Source of the DNA: a virus
IMG/VR virus record: IMGVR_UViG_3300047548_000719
Location: 1 to 25,886 of that record
Strand: one strand, 5' to 3'
DNA: 25,886 nt
The position numbers were made by a program, and so were the translations under genes. Each line of letters begins with the position of its first letter. The first letter of the stretch is position 1. The notes below the pieces were generated by a model. It worked only from the letters and a program-made list of their open reading frames with translations, searched no databases and was not told the DNA's origin. Below are positions 1-6,920 of this stretch, piece by piece.

Positions 1-81
1 ATCACGGCGCACTTCGTATAAAAAACGATCACGGCTGATTTCGCCACTCTTAAACTTACTATATAATTTTGCAGTTGTCAT
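1..81 (-). CDS. Putative head-assembly protein, N-terminal 27 codons (partial)
   Basis: The reading frame starts at an ATG at 81 and runs off the left edge of the window with no stop. The visible peptide begins MTTAKLYSKFKSGEISRDRF and is followed by LYEVRRD. I recall similar short N-termini next to the portal and prohead genes of marine T4-like phages, but no function can be assigned from 27 residues. It is the last visible gene of the minus-strand head block, directly after a 42-codon basic gene. Its ATG lies 5 bases downstream of an ATATTTAT box, which supports both the start and independent late expression. There is no Shine-Dalgarno sequence. Confidence 0.7.
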   Translation of the reverse strand, partial: MTTAKLYSKFKSGEISRDRFLYEVRRD

Positions 82-86
82 ATACT

Positions 87-94
87 ATAAATAT
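87..94 (-). promoter_or_regulatory. ATATTTAT box (candidate late promoter)
   Basis: On the minus strand the sequence reads TAA-ATATTTAT-AGTAT-ATG. TAA is the stop of the upstream 42-codon gene and ATG starts the next gene. It shares the ATATTTAT(A/T)AGTA pattern with six other gene-upstream sites in this window. The promoter role is inferred from position and from the late sigma factor gene in the window. Confidence 0.55.
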
Positions 95-223
95 TTATCT
101 TCCTTGTCCACGATAGTTCCTTTCTGATTTATCGTGTTTGTTATGTGATTTGTGTGCCTTTCCTTTTCTACGTTTACCGAAACTGATTTTCTGACTGTTG
201 GAACCACCTTTAGCTTTTGCCAT
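95..223 (-). CDS. Small highly basic phage protein (42 aa)
   Basis: An ATG at 223 opens a 42-residue frame beginning MAKAKGGSNSQKISFGKRRK and ending in a TAA at 95-97. It is rich in Lys, Arg, His and Gly and has no acidic cluster, membrane segment or cysteine, so nucleic-acid binding or a role as a small internal head protein is plausible. It lies 3 bases after the 307-codon gene and ends exactly where the next ATATTTAT box begins. Small proteins with a KGGS...FGKR...YRGQG pattern occur near portal genes of marine T4-like phages as I recall them. The function is unknown, but the compact packing between two coding genes supports it being real. Confidence 0.65.
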   Translation of the reverse strand: MAKAKGGSNSQKISFGKRRKGKAHKSHNKHDKSERNYRGQGR

Positions 224-226
224 GAC

Positions 227-1150
227 TTACTTGAATTTTTTAACGTTTTTGTTTAATTCATTAACCATGTCCTTGATTTTAGCAAGGGCTTTTTCAGTAT
301 GCATTTTATATTTAAGACCGCCTTCTGCTTCAGATAGTTCTTGTTTTAGGCGGCTTACATATTCAAATAGACGGTTGATCTCTTGTACCTTTTGTCTAAC
401 AGCACGAACAGCTTGATGGAACTGGTCAGACTTACCTCTAGTCTTAGTTTCAGTCTTGAATCTAGAGTAGTTTTCGTTTAATCCTGCGGCTTTAATGTCA
501 GCTCCAAATTCTTGATCTAGATCATGAGGATAAACGTCTGAAAGCGCGTCTATTATAGCGTTATATAGCTTTTGATTCTTGTCTCTGATCTTAGACAACA
601 CATATTTTACTCTCTCATAGTCTTGTTGAGTAAACACTTCGTCTAGATCTTCATCACCTCCAACATAATCTACATCAGTATAGTGCATAGAGAACTCTCT
701 ACTTATACCATCGATAGAAACGATTACGTGTGTTTTAGTTACGTCTTCTACAGTGCCATTCATACCATAGAACTGGTTGCCATAAGTTACCTTAATTCTA
801 TCTCCAGGCTCAAATGGGTTTATATTCTCATCAGTATCTTTGAACTCTTTTACAGCACTACTAAGCTCTTCAAATAACTGCTTATATATAAAACCACCTT
901 TTGATGGGCGGTTAGGAATAGATGGAGCATCTTTCCAACCCCACTTATTTTTCATATAAACTTTTGCTTTTCCAGCAGCTAATTTAGGCTCAACGTCTTT
1001 TACTTCTTTCTTAGGCTTCTTTTTGAATGCCTTGTTAGTTGCCATTTGCTCACCTGTACCAGGAGTAAAGGTTGCCCCTCCTACATTAGTCATAGAAGTT
1101 TCAGCACGTAGCTTCTGAGTAGCAAATTGATTGTTAAATGGCTTCTTCAC
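227..1150 (-). CDS. Putative head-assembly protein with KOW-like segment (307 aa)
   Basis: This gene of unknown function follows the portal and one other gene. The N-terminus (about residues 20-45) is Gly/Lys-rich and low in complexity. A segment at about 113-150 (PGDRIKVTYGNQFYGMNGTV and onwards) resembles a KOW/SH3-like barrel. The C-terminal third is helical and charged, suiting a coiled coil. LSEA near residue 272 fits the T4-type prohead protease site (L/I)-x-E/A. The start used is GTG at 1150, two bases after the upstream stop, which suits coupled translation; an in-frame ATG at 1093 is the alternative. A scaffold or internal core role is inference only. Confidence 0.6.
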   Translation of the reverse strand: MKKPFNNQFATQKLRAETSMTNVGGATFTPGTGEQMATNKAFKKKPKKEVKDVEPKLAAGKAKVYMKNKWGWKDAPSIPNRPSKGGFIYKQLFEELSSAVKEFKDTDENINPFEPGDRIKVTYGNQFYGMNGTVEDVTKTHVIVSIDGISREFSMHYTDVDYVGGDEDLDEVFTQQDYERVKYVLSKIRDKNQKLYNAIIDALSDVYPHDLDQEFGADIKAAGLNENYSRFKTETKTRGKSDQFHQAVRAVRQKVQEINRLFEYVSRLKQELSEAEGGLKYKMHTEKALAKIKDMVNELNKNVKKFK

Positions 1151-1152
1151 TA

Positions 1153-2001
1153 TTAGGCTTTTTTAAGCTCATCGATCAGATCGAAATATTGTAGAATTCC
1201 AGTTATAACCTCGTCTTTTATTGATTGATTTTCTTTGATAGGAGTAACAAATTTGAGCACCTCTTCTAGTTTGATCTTAACCACTTGGTCTTTTGACTGG
1301 TTTTTCAACTGAGTCAATTCTTCTTTGATAATATCAAGCTGATTGTTGAGATACACTTTCAGATTCTTGGTGTCACTGATGCTACCAATATACTCTTTTA
1401 GTACTGCTTTTTGTCTTTCAGACATGCCTTCGTACTTACTATTGAACTTCTCAACCAAGATCTTGTAGGCAAGAAGACGAATCTCTTTATCCTCTTTCAT
1501 GAACTCTTCTACTAGAGACTTTGGAGCCTTAGTATCACCTGCTGGTGTTTTGGTAAGATGCTCAAGAAGAGTGATCTTGTTTAGAATCAACTGTTTTGTA
1601 TCAACTGAAGGGCTGTTGTGTCCTTCAAATATAGTGTAAATAGAAGCAAATGGCTTGTAGTTTTCTATCTTAGCCTTAAAGAAATTGTCTAGATCGTAAT
1701 TTTTCTTGATCTCTTTGATCAAGTTGTACTTCAATTTGGCTATTTTAGCATGATCTAGCTTCTTGTACTGCTCAATAATTGTAGATATCAAGATCTCGGC
1801 CTTGGCTTCAGACAATTTAGGACTTGCTGAAAATGTGCTATAAAGACTGTACTCTTTACCTAACTCAGTATTAGTAAAATACTTTTTTAGGATTTTAACT
1901 GCCTTGGAGTCTTGATTATTAATTAGGTCAGATGTGGTCTGTCTAACTAATAGCTCGAATAAAATACCGGTATTACGATATTTGGAATGTTTTATTGCCA
2001 T
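1153..2001 (-). CDS. Conserved phage protein of unknown function, downstream of portal (282 aa)
   Basis: The protein begins MAIKHSKYRNTGILFELLVR and is almost entirely helical and Lys/Glu-rich, with no cysteine cluster, membrane segment or catalytic motif that I can see. I recall similar proteins (KHSKYxNTGILFELLVRQ) in marine T4-like phages next to the portal, so a structural or assembly role in the head is a reasonable inference. The ATG at 2001 is preceded at 24 bases by an ATATTTAT box in the 40-base gap after the portal stop, so it may be the head of its own late transcript. The downstream gene starts 2 bases after its stop. Confidence 0.6.
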   Translation of the reverse strand: MAIKHSKYRNTGILFELLVRQTTSDLINNQDSKAVKILKKYFTNTELGKEYSLYSTFSASPKLSEAKAEILISTIIEQYKKLDHAKIAKLKYNLIKEIKKNYDLDNFFKAKIENYKPFASIYTIFEGHNSPSVDTKQLILNKITLLEHLTKTPAGDTKAPKSLVEEFMKEDKEIRLLAYKILVEKFNSKYEGMSERQKAVLKEYIGSISDTKNLKVYLNNQLDIIKEELTQLKNQSKDQVVKIKLEEVLKFVTPIKENQSIKDEVITGILQYFDLIDELKKA

Positions 2002-2025
2002 AATTTTTGTACAAGTCGACTAGTA

Positions 2026-2033
2026 ATAAATAT
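2026..2033 (-). promoter_or_regulatory. ATATTTAT box upstream of the 282-aa gene
   Basis: The minus strand reads AGATATTTATTACTAG in the 40-base gap between the portal stop and the next ATG, 24 bases before that start. It is the member of the motif set furthest from its start codon. A small palindrome AGTCGACT lies between the box and the gene. The promoter role is inferred. Confidence 0.5.
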
Positions 2034-2041
2034 CTATATAT

Positions 2042-3955
2042 TTAATCTAAGTCCTCTTTGATATTGCCCTCACTTAAAAGATCAGACTCTTCAAAAAGGT
2101 TAACTTTTCTGCCTTTTTTACCACCAAACATCTTCTCAAGAGATCCTTTTGTTTTCAAGAACTCTGCCATTGTAGATTCAAGCGCTAATGGACTACCTCC
2201 TTTGAAGTTAGTTTTGAGACTATTCTCACCAGTTTCAGCATCTTTCTTATAAGCAGAGGCTCCTAAAGGATCACGACCGAATGCAGAACCATCTGTAGAG
2301 ATAATAGAAGTCTGTGTTTTAGGACGGCCTGGTCCTACTTGCTTCTCATCATATCCTTGTGGTACATTCAATACGGAATCTTCTTTACCGCCATATAAAC
2401 TAGCTATTTGGTGAGGTGTTCCATAAGCTTGTCCAGATTCTGCAGGATCGTTTCCTTCTTCTTGAATCTGTGCATATCTAAAGTTACGTTTCTTGTCTTC
2501 AATGATTTGATCTTCTAGCTCAGCATATTGATCTTCTGAGAAGTGGAAGATCTTATCGTACATGAAGTCGCGAGGTAAAATTCCTGCTTCCATTGCATTC
2601 TTAGCAAGATCGATCTTCTCTTTGAATAGAGCAATTCTCTCTTGGTCGTAAATGATAGATGGGTTAGTTAATGACAATGTAAAGTTAGCTGCACTTTCGT
2701 TAGTATATCCATGAGCATACAAATGCACTAGAGCTATCTTAGTTAACTCACTGATAACTATACGCTGTAATCTTTCAACAGTTCTAGCAAAACGAATATC
2801 TTCTGCAGCAAGTGTTGCTTTACCAGTTAGATCTTTTTCATAACCCATAAAAGCTTTAGGTATCTTAAGAGCTGCAAACAACTTCTCACGGAAGTAAGCA
2901 ACGTCTTCTATGCCGTTATAATCAAGACCTTTTGCAGTATCAATCTTAGTAGAGGTATCATTTCCACGAACAGGAATAAAAAAGTCCTCTAACAAATTTT
3001 GCTGATTGTATTTTAAGTTATAGTTACCAGTGTTAGGATCAATAAGAGGTGTTTTCTTCATCTTATTAATCATCTTTTGCATGTAGTTATCTACTTCACC
3101 TGGAGGAATGGCACCTACGTTTACGTAGAATATACGGCGTTCTGGTGCACGAACAATACGGTGAATCAACATCGCATCTTCAATCAACACATACTGCTTA
3201 AATAACTTACGAGCAGGCTCAAGATATGATCTACCATAAGGTAAGTAGTTAACATCACCAGTCAATCTAAAGTGAGCCATCTCATAGTTATCAAACCAAA
3301 CACCAGTATCACGATTTTGTTGTGAACTATATCCAGTAGATGAAGCTAATGTTGCATTAGGATCATATTTGAAACGAACCTCTTGAGGATTTTCTGGGTT
3401 ATAACCTTCTTCACGAATAATATTATAGGCAGAGAATGGGATAACGTTGTACACACCGTAGTTTTCAGCGATCTCTAACTTTAAATAGAAGTCGCCATAC
3501 TTACACATGTTACGAATCCAACTCCATAAGTTAAATTCAATGTTAAGTACAGAATAGAATAAGTTGTAAAGTAGCTTTTGTATGTTCTCATCAGAAGATC
3601 TGATTTGTAGAACTTCTCCTTGTTCATTCTTAAGTGTACATTCGTCAGCTACAATATCTAGAGCAGAACAACAGATTGCATCTGTGTCCATAGCATCATA
3701 GTCAGCATAGATTTGTACACGAGCTGATTGATAGTTCTGTGATAAGTTTAGATTAACACCATACGCAGTAGATGTTGTATAAACCTTGTTGAATCTATCA
3801 ATTAATGAGTTTGTTTGAATGACACCTGAACGTTGTATAGTATCAGTGTCAATTACCTTTAACATATCTCCACCTTCATTACGAATAATTACGTCTGTAG
3901 AAAACAAACGTCTCAAGGTTGAGAATAAGTTATTTTGTTTTTGTTGTTCTGCCAT
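2042..3955 (-). CDS. 20: Portal (head-tail connector) protein, gp20-like
   Basis: The portal forms the dodecameric ring at the unique head vertex through which DNA is packaged and ejected. The protein has the T4 gp20 layout: an N-terminal region with YADYDAMDTDAICCSALDIV, a clip/stem region with many aromatic residues, a segment KDLTGKATLAAEDIRFARTV typical of T4-like portals, and a long polar tail. At 637 residues it is longer than T4 gp20 (about 524), mainly through a Gly/Lys-rich C-terminal extension. The extension ends with LLSEG, which resembles a prohead protease site. It starts 6 bases after the terminase stop, so terminase and portal are adjacent with no tail sheath or tube gene between them, unlike T4. 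Confidence 0.93.
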   Translation of the reverse strand: MAEQQKQNNLFSTLRRLFSTDVIIRNEGGDMLKVIDTDTIQRSGVIQTNSLIDRFNKVYTTSTAYGVNLNLSQNYQSARVQIYADYDAMDTDAICCSALDIVADECTLKNEQGEVLQIRSSDENIQKLLYNLFYSVLNIEFNLWSWIRNMCKYGDFYLKLEIAENYGVYNVIPFSAYNIIREEGYNPENPQEVRFKYDPNATLASSTGYSSQQNRDTGVWFDNYEMAHFRLTGDVNYLPYGRSYLEPARKLFKQYVLIEDAMLIHRIVRAPERRIFYVNVGAIPPGEVDNYMQKMINKMKKTPLIDPNTGNYNLKYNQQNLLEDFFIPVRGNDTSTKIDTAKGLDYNGIEDVAYFREKLFAALKIPKAFMGYEKDLTGKATLAAEDIRFARTVERLQRIVISELTKIALVHLYAHGYTNESAANFTLSLTNPSIIYDQERIALFKEKIDLAKNAMEAGILPRDFMYDKIFHFSEDQYAELEDQIIEDKKRNFRYAQIQEEGNDPAESGQAYGTPHQIASLYGGKEDSVLNVPQGYDEKQVGPGRPKTQTSIISTDGSAFGRDPLGASAYKKDAETGENSLKTNFKGGSPLALESTMAEFLKTKGSLEKMFGGKKGRKVNLFEESDLLSEGNIKEDLD

Positions 3956-3961
3956 TTTATA

Positions 3962-5554
3962 TTATATTAACCAAGTTAAATCTTGTGATTCTCCACCTTG
4001 AGGAGTAGATATATTCATACTCCAAGGGTTTTGATTATAAACATTGTTTGCATTGTAAGCAACACTAGTGTCTTGTGTTCTAGTGAAACTATTTAATGCT
4101 GCATAAGTTAAGTTCTCGGCCGTCTTACGATACCTTAAACTTGTCTCTCTCAAAAACATTGCAATACCAAATGACATCACTAAGTCGTCATTATATGATT
4201 GCATGGCTTGAGCCTTACCATTTTTCCAAATGAAAACTCTGAGCTCTTCAAGTAGTCTAATTGATCTAATTACAACCACTTTATTCTCTACAAAGTCTCT
4301 CATCTTTTCTACAACTAAAGGTCTGTTTTGAGTTGTCATTGAAAACCCAGGAACCAAACCTGATTGTGTGTTAAACTTATCCACATATTTAGTAAAATCC
4401 ATTGTTGAATCTTGCTTATAACTATAGTGGATATTAGTGTAACCTTTTTCTGTTATCGATTGAATAACGTCCCAGCCTATGTTTGCATTTTCAACTACTA
4501 ACAAAGCTGTGTTATATTCAGAGGCCACGCTTAACAATATGTTAGCATATTCTCTTGTATCGACTTGTGACTTATATTCAGCTACTTGAGTCAAAGCCTC
4601 TACATCAATAACATGAAATGCAGAGTAGTCATTTCCATCACCACGAGCAACGTCAGCTACTACCGCATAATATTTTGTAGGATCTGGGTATTCAAAGATC
4701 CATAATGCTTTATCAAGACCTCTTCTCTCAATTGGCTCTTGCAACATATTCTGTTCGTACCATACTAATATGTCTGGTTCGATAACAGTATTACCAGATG
4801 TTGCAAAGTCACAATCACACTCTTGAGCTGCATTTCTTTTACCTAACGTTCTATCTTGTTCGTCACGCCAAGCTTGATCACGTTCTGGGTGTACAGTCCA
4901 AGGTAGAGATATAGGCAAAAACCTGTTTTCTTGCTCTTGCGCTAGTGTATATGTTTTGTGAAACCAGTTACCAACACCATTAGGAGTAGATAACGCAATA
5001 CATCCACCACCAGTAGCAAGTGTTTGTTGAGCCGCTGTGAATATCGTTTCAATATTATCGATAAACGCAGCCTCATCTATTACTAGAAGAGATACAGCTT
5101 CAGAACGACCAGCATCACCAGCAGCTGATACCGCTTTAATTTGTGAACCGTTCGTCAACCTTAAACTCAACCTATTATCTTCAGACGCTCCTATTCTAAG
5201 CCATGTTGGTAAGTTCTGGTAAGCAAATCTCACCTTAGTCACCATGTTCTTAGCTGTTTCTTGCTTAGTTGCAATAACAAGAACGTTTTTATCTTTGTTA
5301 AACAACATCAACCATAATGAATAAGCAGATACTAGAGTAGATATACCTAGCTGTCTTGACTTATTGATTATAGAATAGTCATGCTTTTGAAACAATTTCA
5401 AAACCTTCTCCTGAAACGGATAGAGATTAAAGTATTGCCTTCCTCTTTGTGGGTGCTGGATCATGTAGTACTTCTTCATGAAGTATACTGGATCTGTTGC
5501 ACATTTGACAAACTCCTCTTTTATCCTTTCTTTTATATTCTGTTGTTCAGACAT
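3962..5554 (-). CDS. 17: Terminase large subunit, gp17-like (TerL)
   Basis: This is the ATP-driven motor and nuclease that packages DNA into the prohead. The ATPase domain shows a Walker A-type loop KSRQLGIST (residues 65-73), Walker B LLVIDEA (156-162) and coupling motif ALSTPNG (187-193). The RNase H-like nuclease domain shows DVARGDGNDYS (301-311), VVEN (353-356) and NDDLVMS (455-461), giving the expected acidic residues. T4 gp17 has SRQLGKTT; here Ile stands in place of Lys in that loop, a variant I recall from marine relatives rather than a sign of decay. The length of 530 is slightly below T4 gp17 (610). It is followed closely by the portal gene. Confidence 0.95.
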   Translation of the reverse strand: MSEQQNIKERIKEEFVKCATDPVYFMKKYYMIQHPQRGRQYFNLYPFQEKVLKLFQKHDYSIINKSRQLGISTLVSAYSLWLMLFNKDKNVLVIATKQETAKNMVTKVRFAYQNLPTWLRIGASEDNRLSLRLTNGSQIKAVSAAGDAGRSEAVSLLVIDEAAFIDNIETIFTAAQQTLATGGGCIALSTPNGVGNWFHKTYTLAQEQENRFLPISLPWTVHPERDQAWRDEQDRTLGKRNAAQECDCDFATSGNTVIEPDILVWYEQNMLQEPIERRGLDKALWIFEYPDPTKYYAVVADVARGDGNDYSAFHVIDVEALTQVAEYKSQVDTREYANILLSVASEYNTALLVVENANIGWDVIQSITEKGYTNIHYSYKQDSTMDFTKYVDKFNTQSGLVPGFSMTTQNRPLVVEKMRDFVENKVVVIRSIRLLEELRVFIWKNGKAQAMQSYNDDLVMSFGIAMFLRETSLRYRKTAENLTYAALNSFTRTQDTSVAYNANNVYNQNPWSMNISTPQGGESQDLTWLI

Positions 5555-5557
5555 ATA

Positions 5558-6256
5558 TTATTTTATGAGTATACCAGCTACCAAGCCTGCTACTCCAAAT
5601 ATAACTTTTTCAAATTTACCTATCTTCAACTTCCAATTTTTCTTTTTGATGTCTGCTTTAAGACCATCAATTTGGATTTTGTAGTTCTTAGCTTGTTCTA
5701 CTCTTTCTTTATCGATAGTAATATAGTTATCTTCTTTCTTTCTAAGATCGATGATAATTTTATCTTTATTCTTAACTAGAGTATCAAGACCTTGTATAGT
5801 GCTGTCTTGTGTTAATATAATCTTTTTATTTGTAAAAGATTGCATAATATCCACAGTGATTTGCTTAGATACTTCTAAAGGAAGATGTGTTGTATCTTCA
5901 CTCAAACTAGCAAATTGTACTGGGTATGCTGCCATAAAAAAGCTATCAACTTGAGTAGGTTTATAAGCTAAAGCTTTTTCAGCGTCTTTTAAATCACCTT
6001 TAAGAATACTAACCTTATCTTTTAGAACGTCTACACGATCAGTTAAATAAGTGTTTGTTTCTTCTAACAGTTGAATTCCAGATTCTAGACTGTCATTCTG
6101 TTGCTTAATAGAGTCAATACGATTTTCTAAAGAATCGATCTTATGTTCGTATGGTTTAGTATCGAAGTCAGAATTACACCCTTGGTATAAAAATAACCAA
6201 TAAATTAAACCAGCTAGTAATACTACTAGAGTTATCTTAGTCCATTGGTTCTTCAT
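5558..6256 (-). CDS. Membrane-anchored coiled-coil protein, spanin-like candidate (232 aa)
   Basis: An N-terminal hydrophobic segment (ITLVVLLAGLIYWLFLYQGC) is followed by a long heptad-rich coiled coil (EHKIDSLENRIDSIKQQNDS and onwards), a globular middle, a second charged helix and a short hydrophobic C-terminus (VIFGVAGLVAGILIK). An inner-membrane spanin or another envelope-spanning lysis factor is the simplest reading. The Cys after the first segment (YQGC) only weakly resembles a lipobox. I chose ATG 6256; an upstream in-frame TTG at 6280 would deepen the overlap with the preceding gene from 20 to 44 bases. It ends 3 bases before the terminase start. No lysin gene is visible nearby. Confidence 0.6.
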   Translation of the reverse strand: MKNQWTKITLVVLLAGLIYWLFLYQGCNSDFDTKPYEHKIDSLENRIDSIKQQNDSLESGIQLLEETNTYLTDRVDVLKDKVSILKGDLKDAEKALAYKPTQVDSFFMAAYPVQFASLSEDTTHLPLEVSKQITVDIMQSFTNKKIILTQDSTIQGLDTLVKNKDKIIIDLRKKEDNYITIDKERVEQAKNYKIQIDGLKADIKKKNWKLKIGKFEKVIFGVAGLVAGILIK

Positions 6257-6593
6257 CTGTGTCAGTTTCAGGTGTTTCAATTTGTTGAATCTGCTGCTTT
6301 AATAGCTTCAGACGATCAGGCATATTTCCTACCTCTTTTTTATAGGCAGCAATATCCTTTAGTTTCAAAGAGCCATCTGGTCCTTTTACAGCATGTTTAG
6401 CTAGGACAGCTTTTACTTTCTTTTGAAGGTCAGCATACTCTTGCTTCTTCTTGTAAAGATCACGAAAGCCTTTTTCGGTCTTTTTAAGATCTGCTTTAGA
6501 AGGTCCTTCATCATCTATTCCAATATCTTCGCGTATCTTGGAGATAATGGTAAGATTGTTCTCGGTTAAATACTTTTCTAAGTTAAATGACAT
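6237..6593 (-). CDS. Small helical phage protein with capsid-leader-like N-terminus (118 aa)
   Basis: From ATG 6593 the protein starts MSFNLEKYLTENNLTIISKI, then a Lys/Glu-rich helical body with coiled-coil character and an acidic C-terminus (TDTDEEPMD). The start was chosen over an open frame beginning at 6623 because an ATATTTAT box (6610-6617) would otherwise lie inside the gene, whereas from 6593 it lies 16 bases upstream, as at other genes. The first ten residues (xxLEKYLTE) loosely match the short leader seen on other genes of this block. The function is unknown. It overlaps the next gene by 20 bases. Confidence 0.6.
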   Translation of the reverse strand: MSFNLEKYLTENNLTIISKIREDIGIDDEGPSKADLKKTEKGFRDLYKKKQEYADLQKKVKAVLAKHAVKGPDGSLKLKDIAAYKKEVGNMPDRLKLLKQQIQQIETPETDTDEEPMD

Positions 6594-6609
6594 GGTCGTA
6601 CATTTACTT

Positions 6610-6617
6610 ATAAATAT
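6610..6617 (-). promoter_or_regulatory. ATATTTAT box upstream of the 118-aa gene
   Basis: The minus strand reads CAATATTTATAAGTAAATG just after the stop of the 83-codon gene (6620-6622) and 16 bases before the chosen ATG at 6593. It matches the ATATTTAT(A/T)AGTA pattern of the other boxes except for one inserted A. The promoter role is inferred. Confidence 0.5.
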
Positions 6618-6619
6618 TG

Positions 6620-6871
6620 TCAATCGCCTGAATCTTCTTCATTGACAGTCAATGCACGTCTAAATGGTCTAGAAAGCTCTAACCATTTGTCATATCCATA
6701 TTTTACACCGAAAATAAAATACTCGTCAGGTCTGGCCTCAGACTTAGGGTATTGTACTGCTGCTACTTTTGTGGAGTGGGGTTTGATTACCCCTTTGTCA
6801 TCTTCGTAGACATGGAAAATGATCCCTTCAACTGTTTTAATGGTTCTGTATATAGCGTCACGCTTTGCCAT
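6620..6871 (-). CDS. Hypothetical protein (83 aa)
   Basis: This is a compact, mixed-charge protein starting MAKRDAIYRTIKTVEGIIFH with several aromatic residues (YFIFGVKYGYDKW) and an acidic end (NEEDSGD). There is no cysteine, membrane segment or known motif. The ATG at 6871 follows a 49-base gap containing TATATTTAG, one base different from the ATATTTAT box, 15 bases upstream. It lies between a 532-codon gene and the 118-codon gene. I do not recognise the family; a small folded beta-rich phage protein is all that can be said. Confidence 0.55.
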   Translation of the reverse strand: MAKRDAIYRTIKTVEGIIFHVYEDDKGVIKPHSTKVAAVQYPKSEARPDEYFIFGVKYGYDKWLELSRPFRRALTVNEEDSGD

Positions 6872-6886
6872 AGTATATGTTTATGG

Positions 6887-6894
6887 CTAAATAT
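6887..6894 (-). promoter_or_regulatory. Variant box ATATTTAG upstream of the 83-aa gene
   Basis: The minus strand reads TTGTATATTTAGCCATAAAC in the 49-base gap 6872-6920. The core differs by one base from ATATTTAT and lacks the AGTA extension. It sits 15 bases before the ATG at 6871. It is listed because it is in one of the few real gaps of the block, but it is a weak match. Confidence 0.3.
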
Positions 6895-6920
6895 ACAAAA
6901 AAAAGTTGAAATAAAAAAAT

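Noticed and set aside
5381-5779. 132-codon open frame on the plus strand antisense to the terminase start and the coiled-coil gene
   Set aside because: It runs across two well-supported minus-strand genes, shows low-complexity Phe/Leu/Ile composition typical of antisense AT-rich frames and has no family motif.
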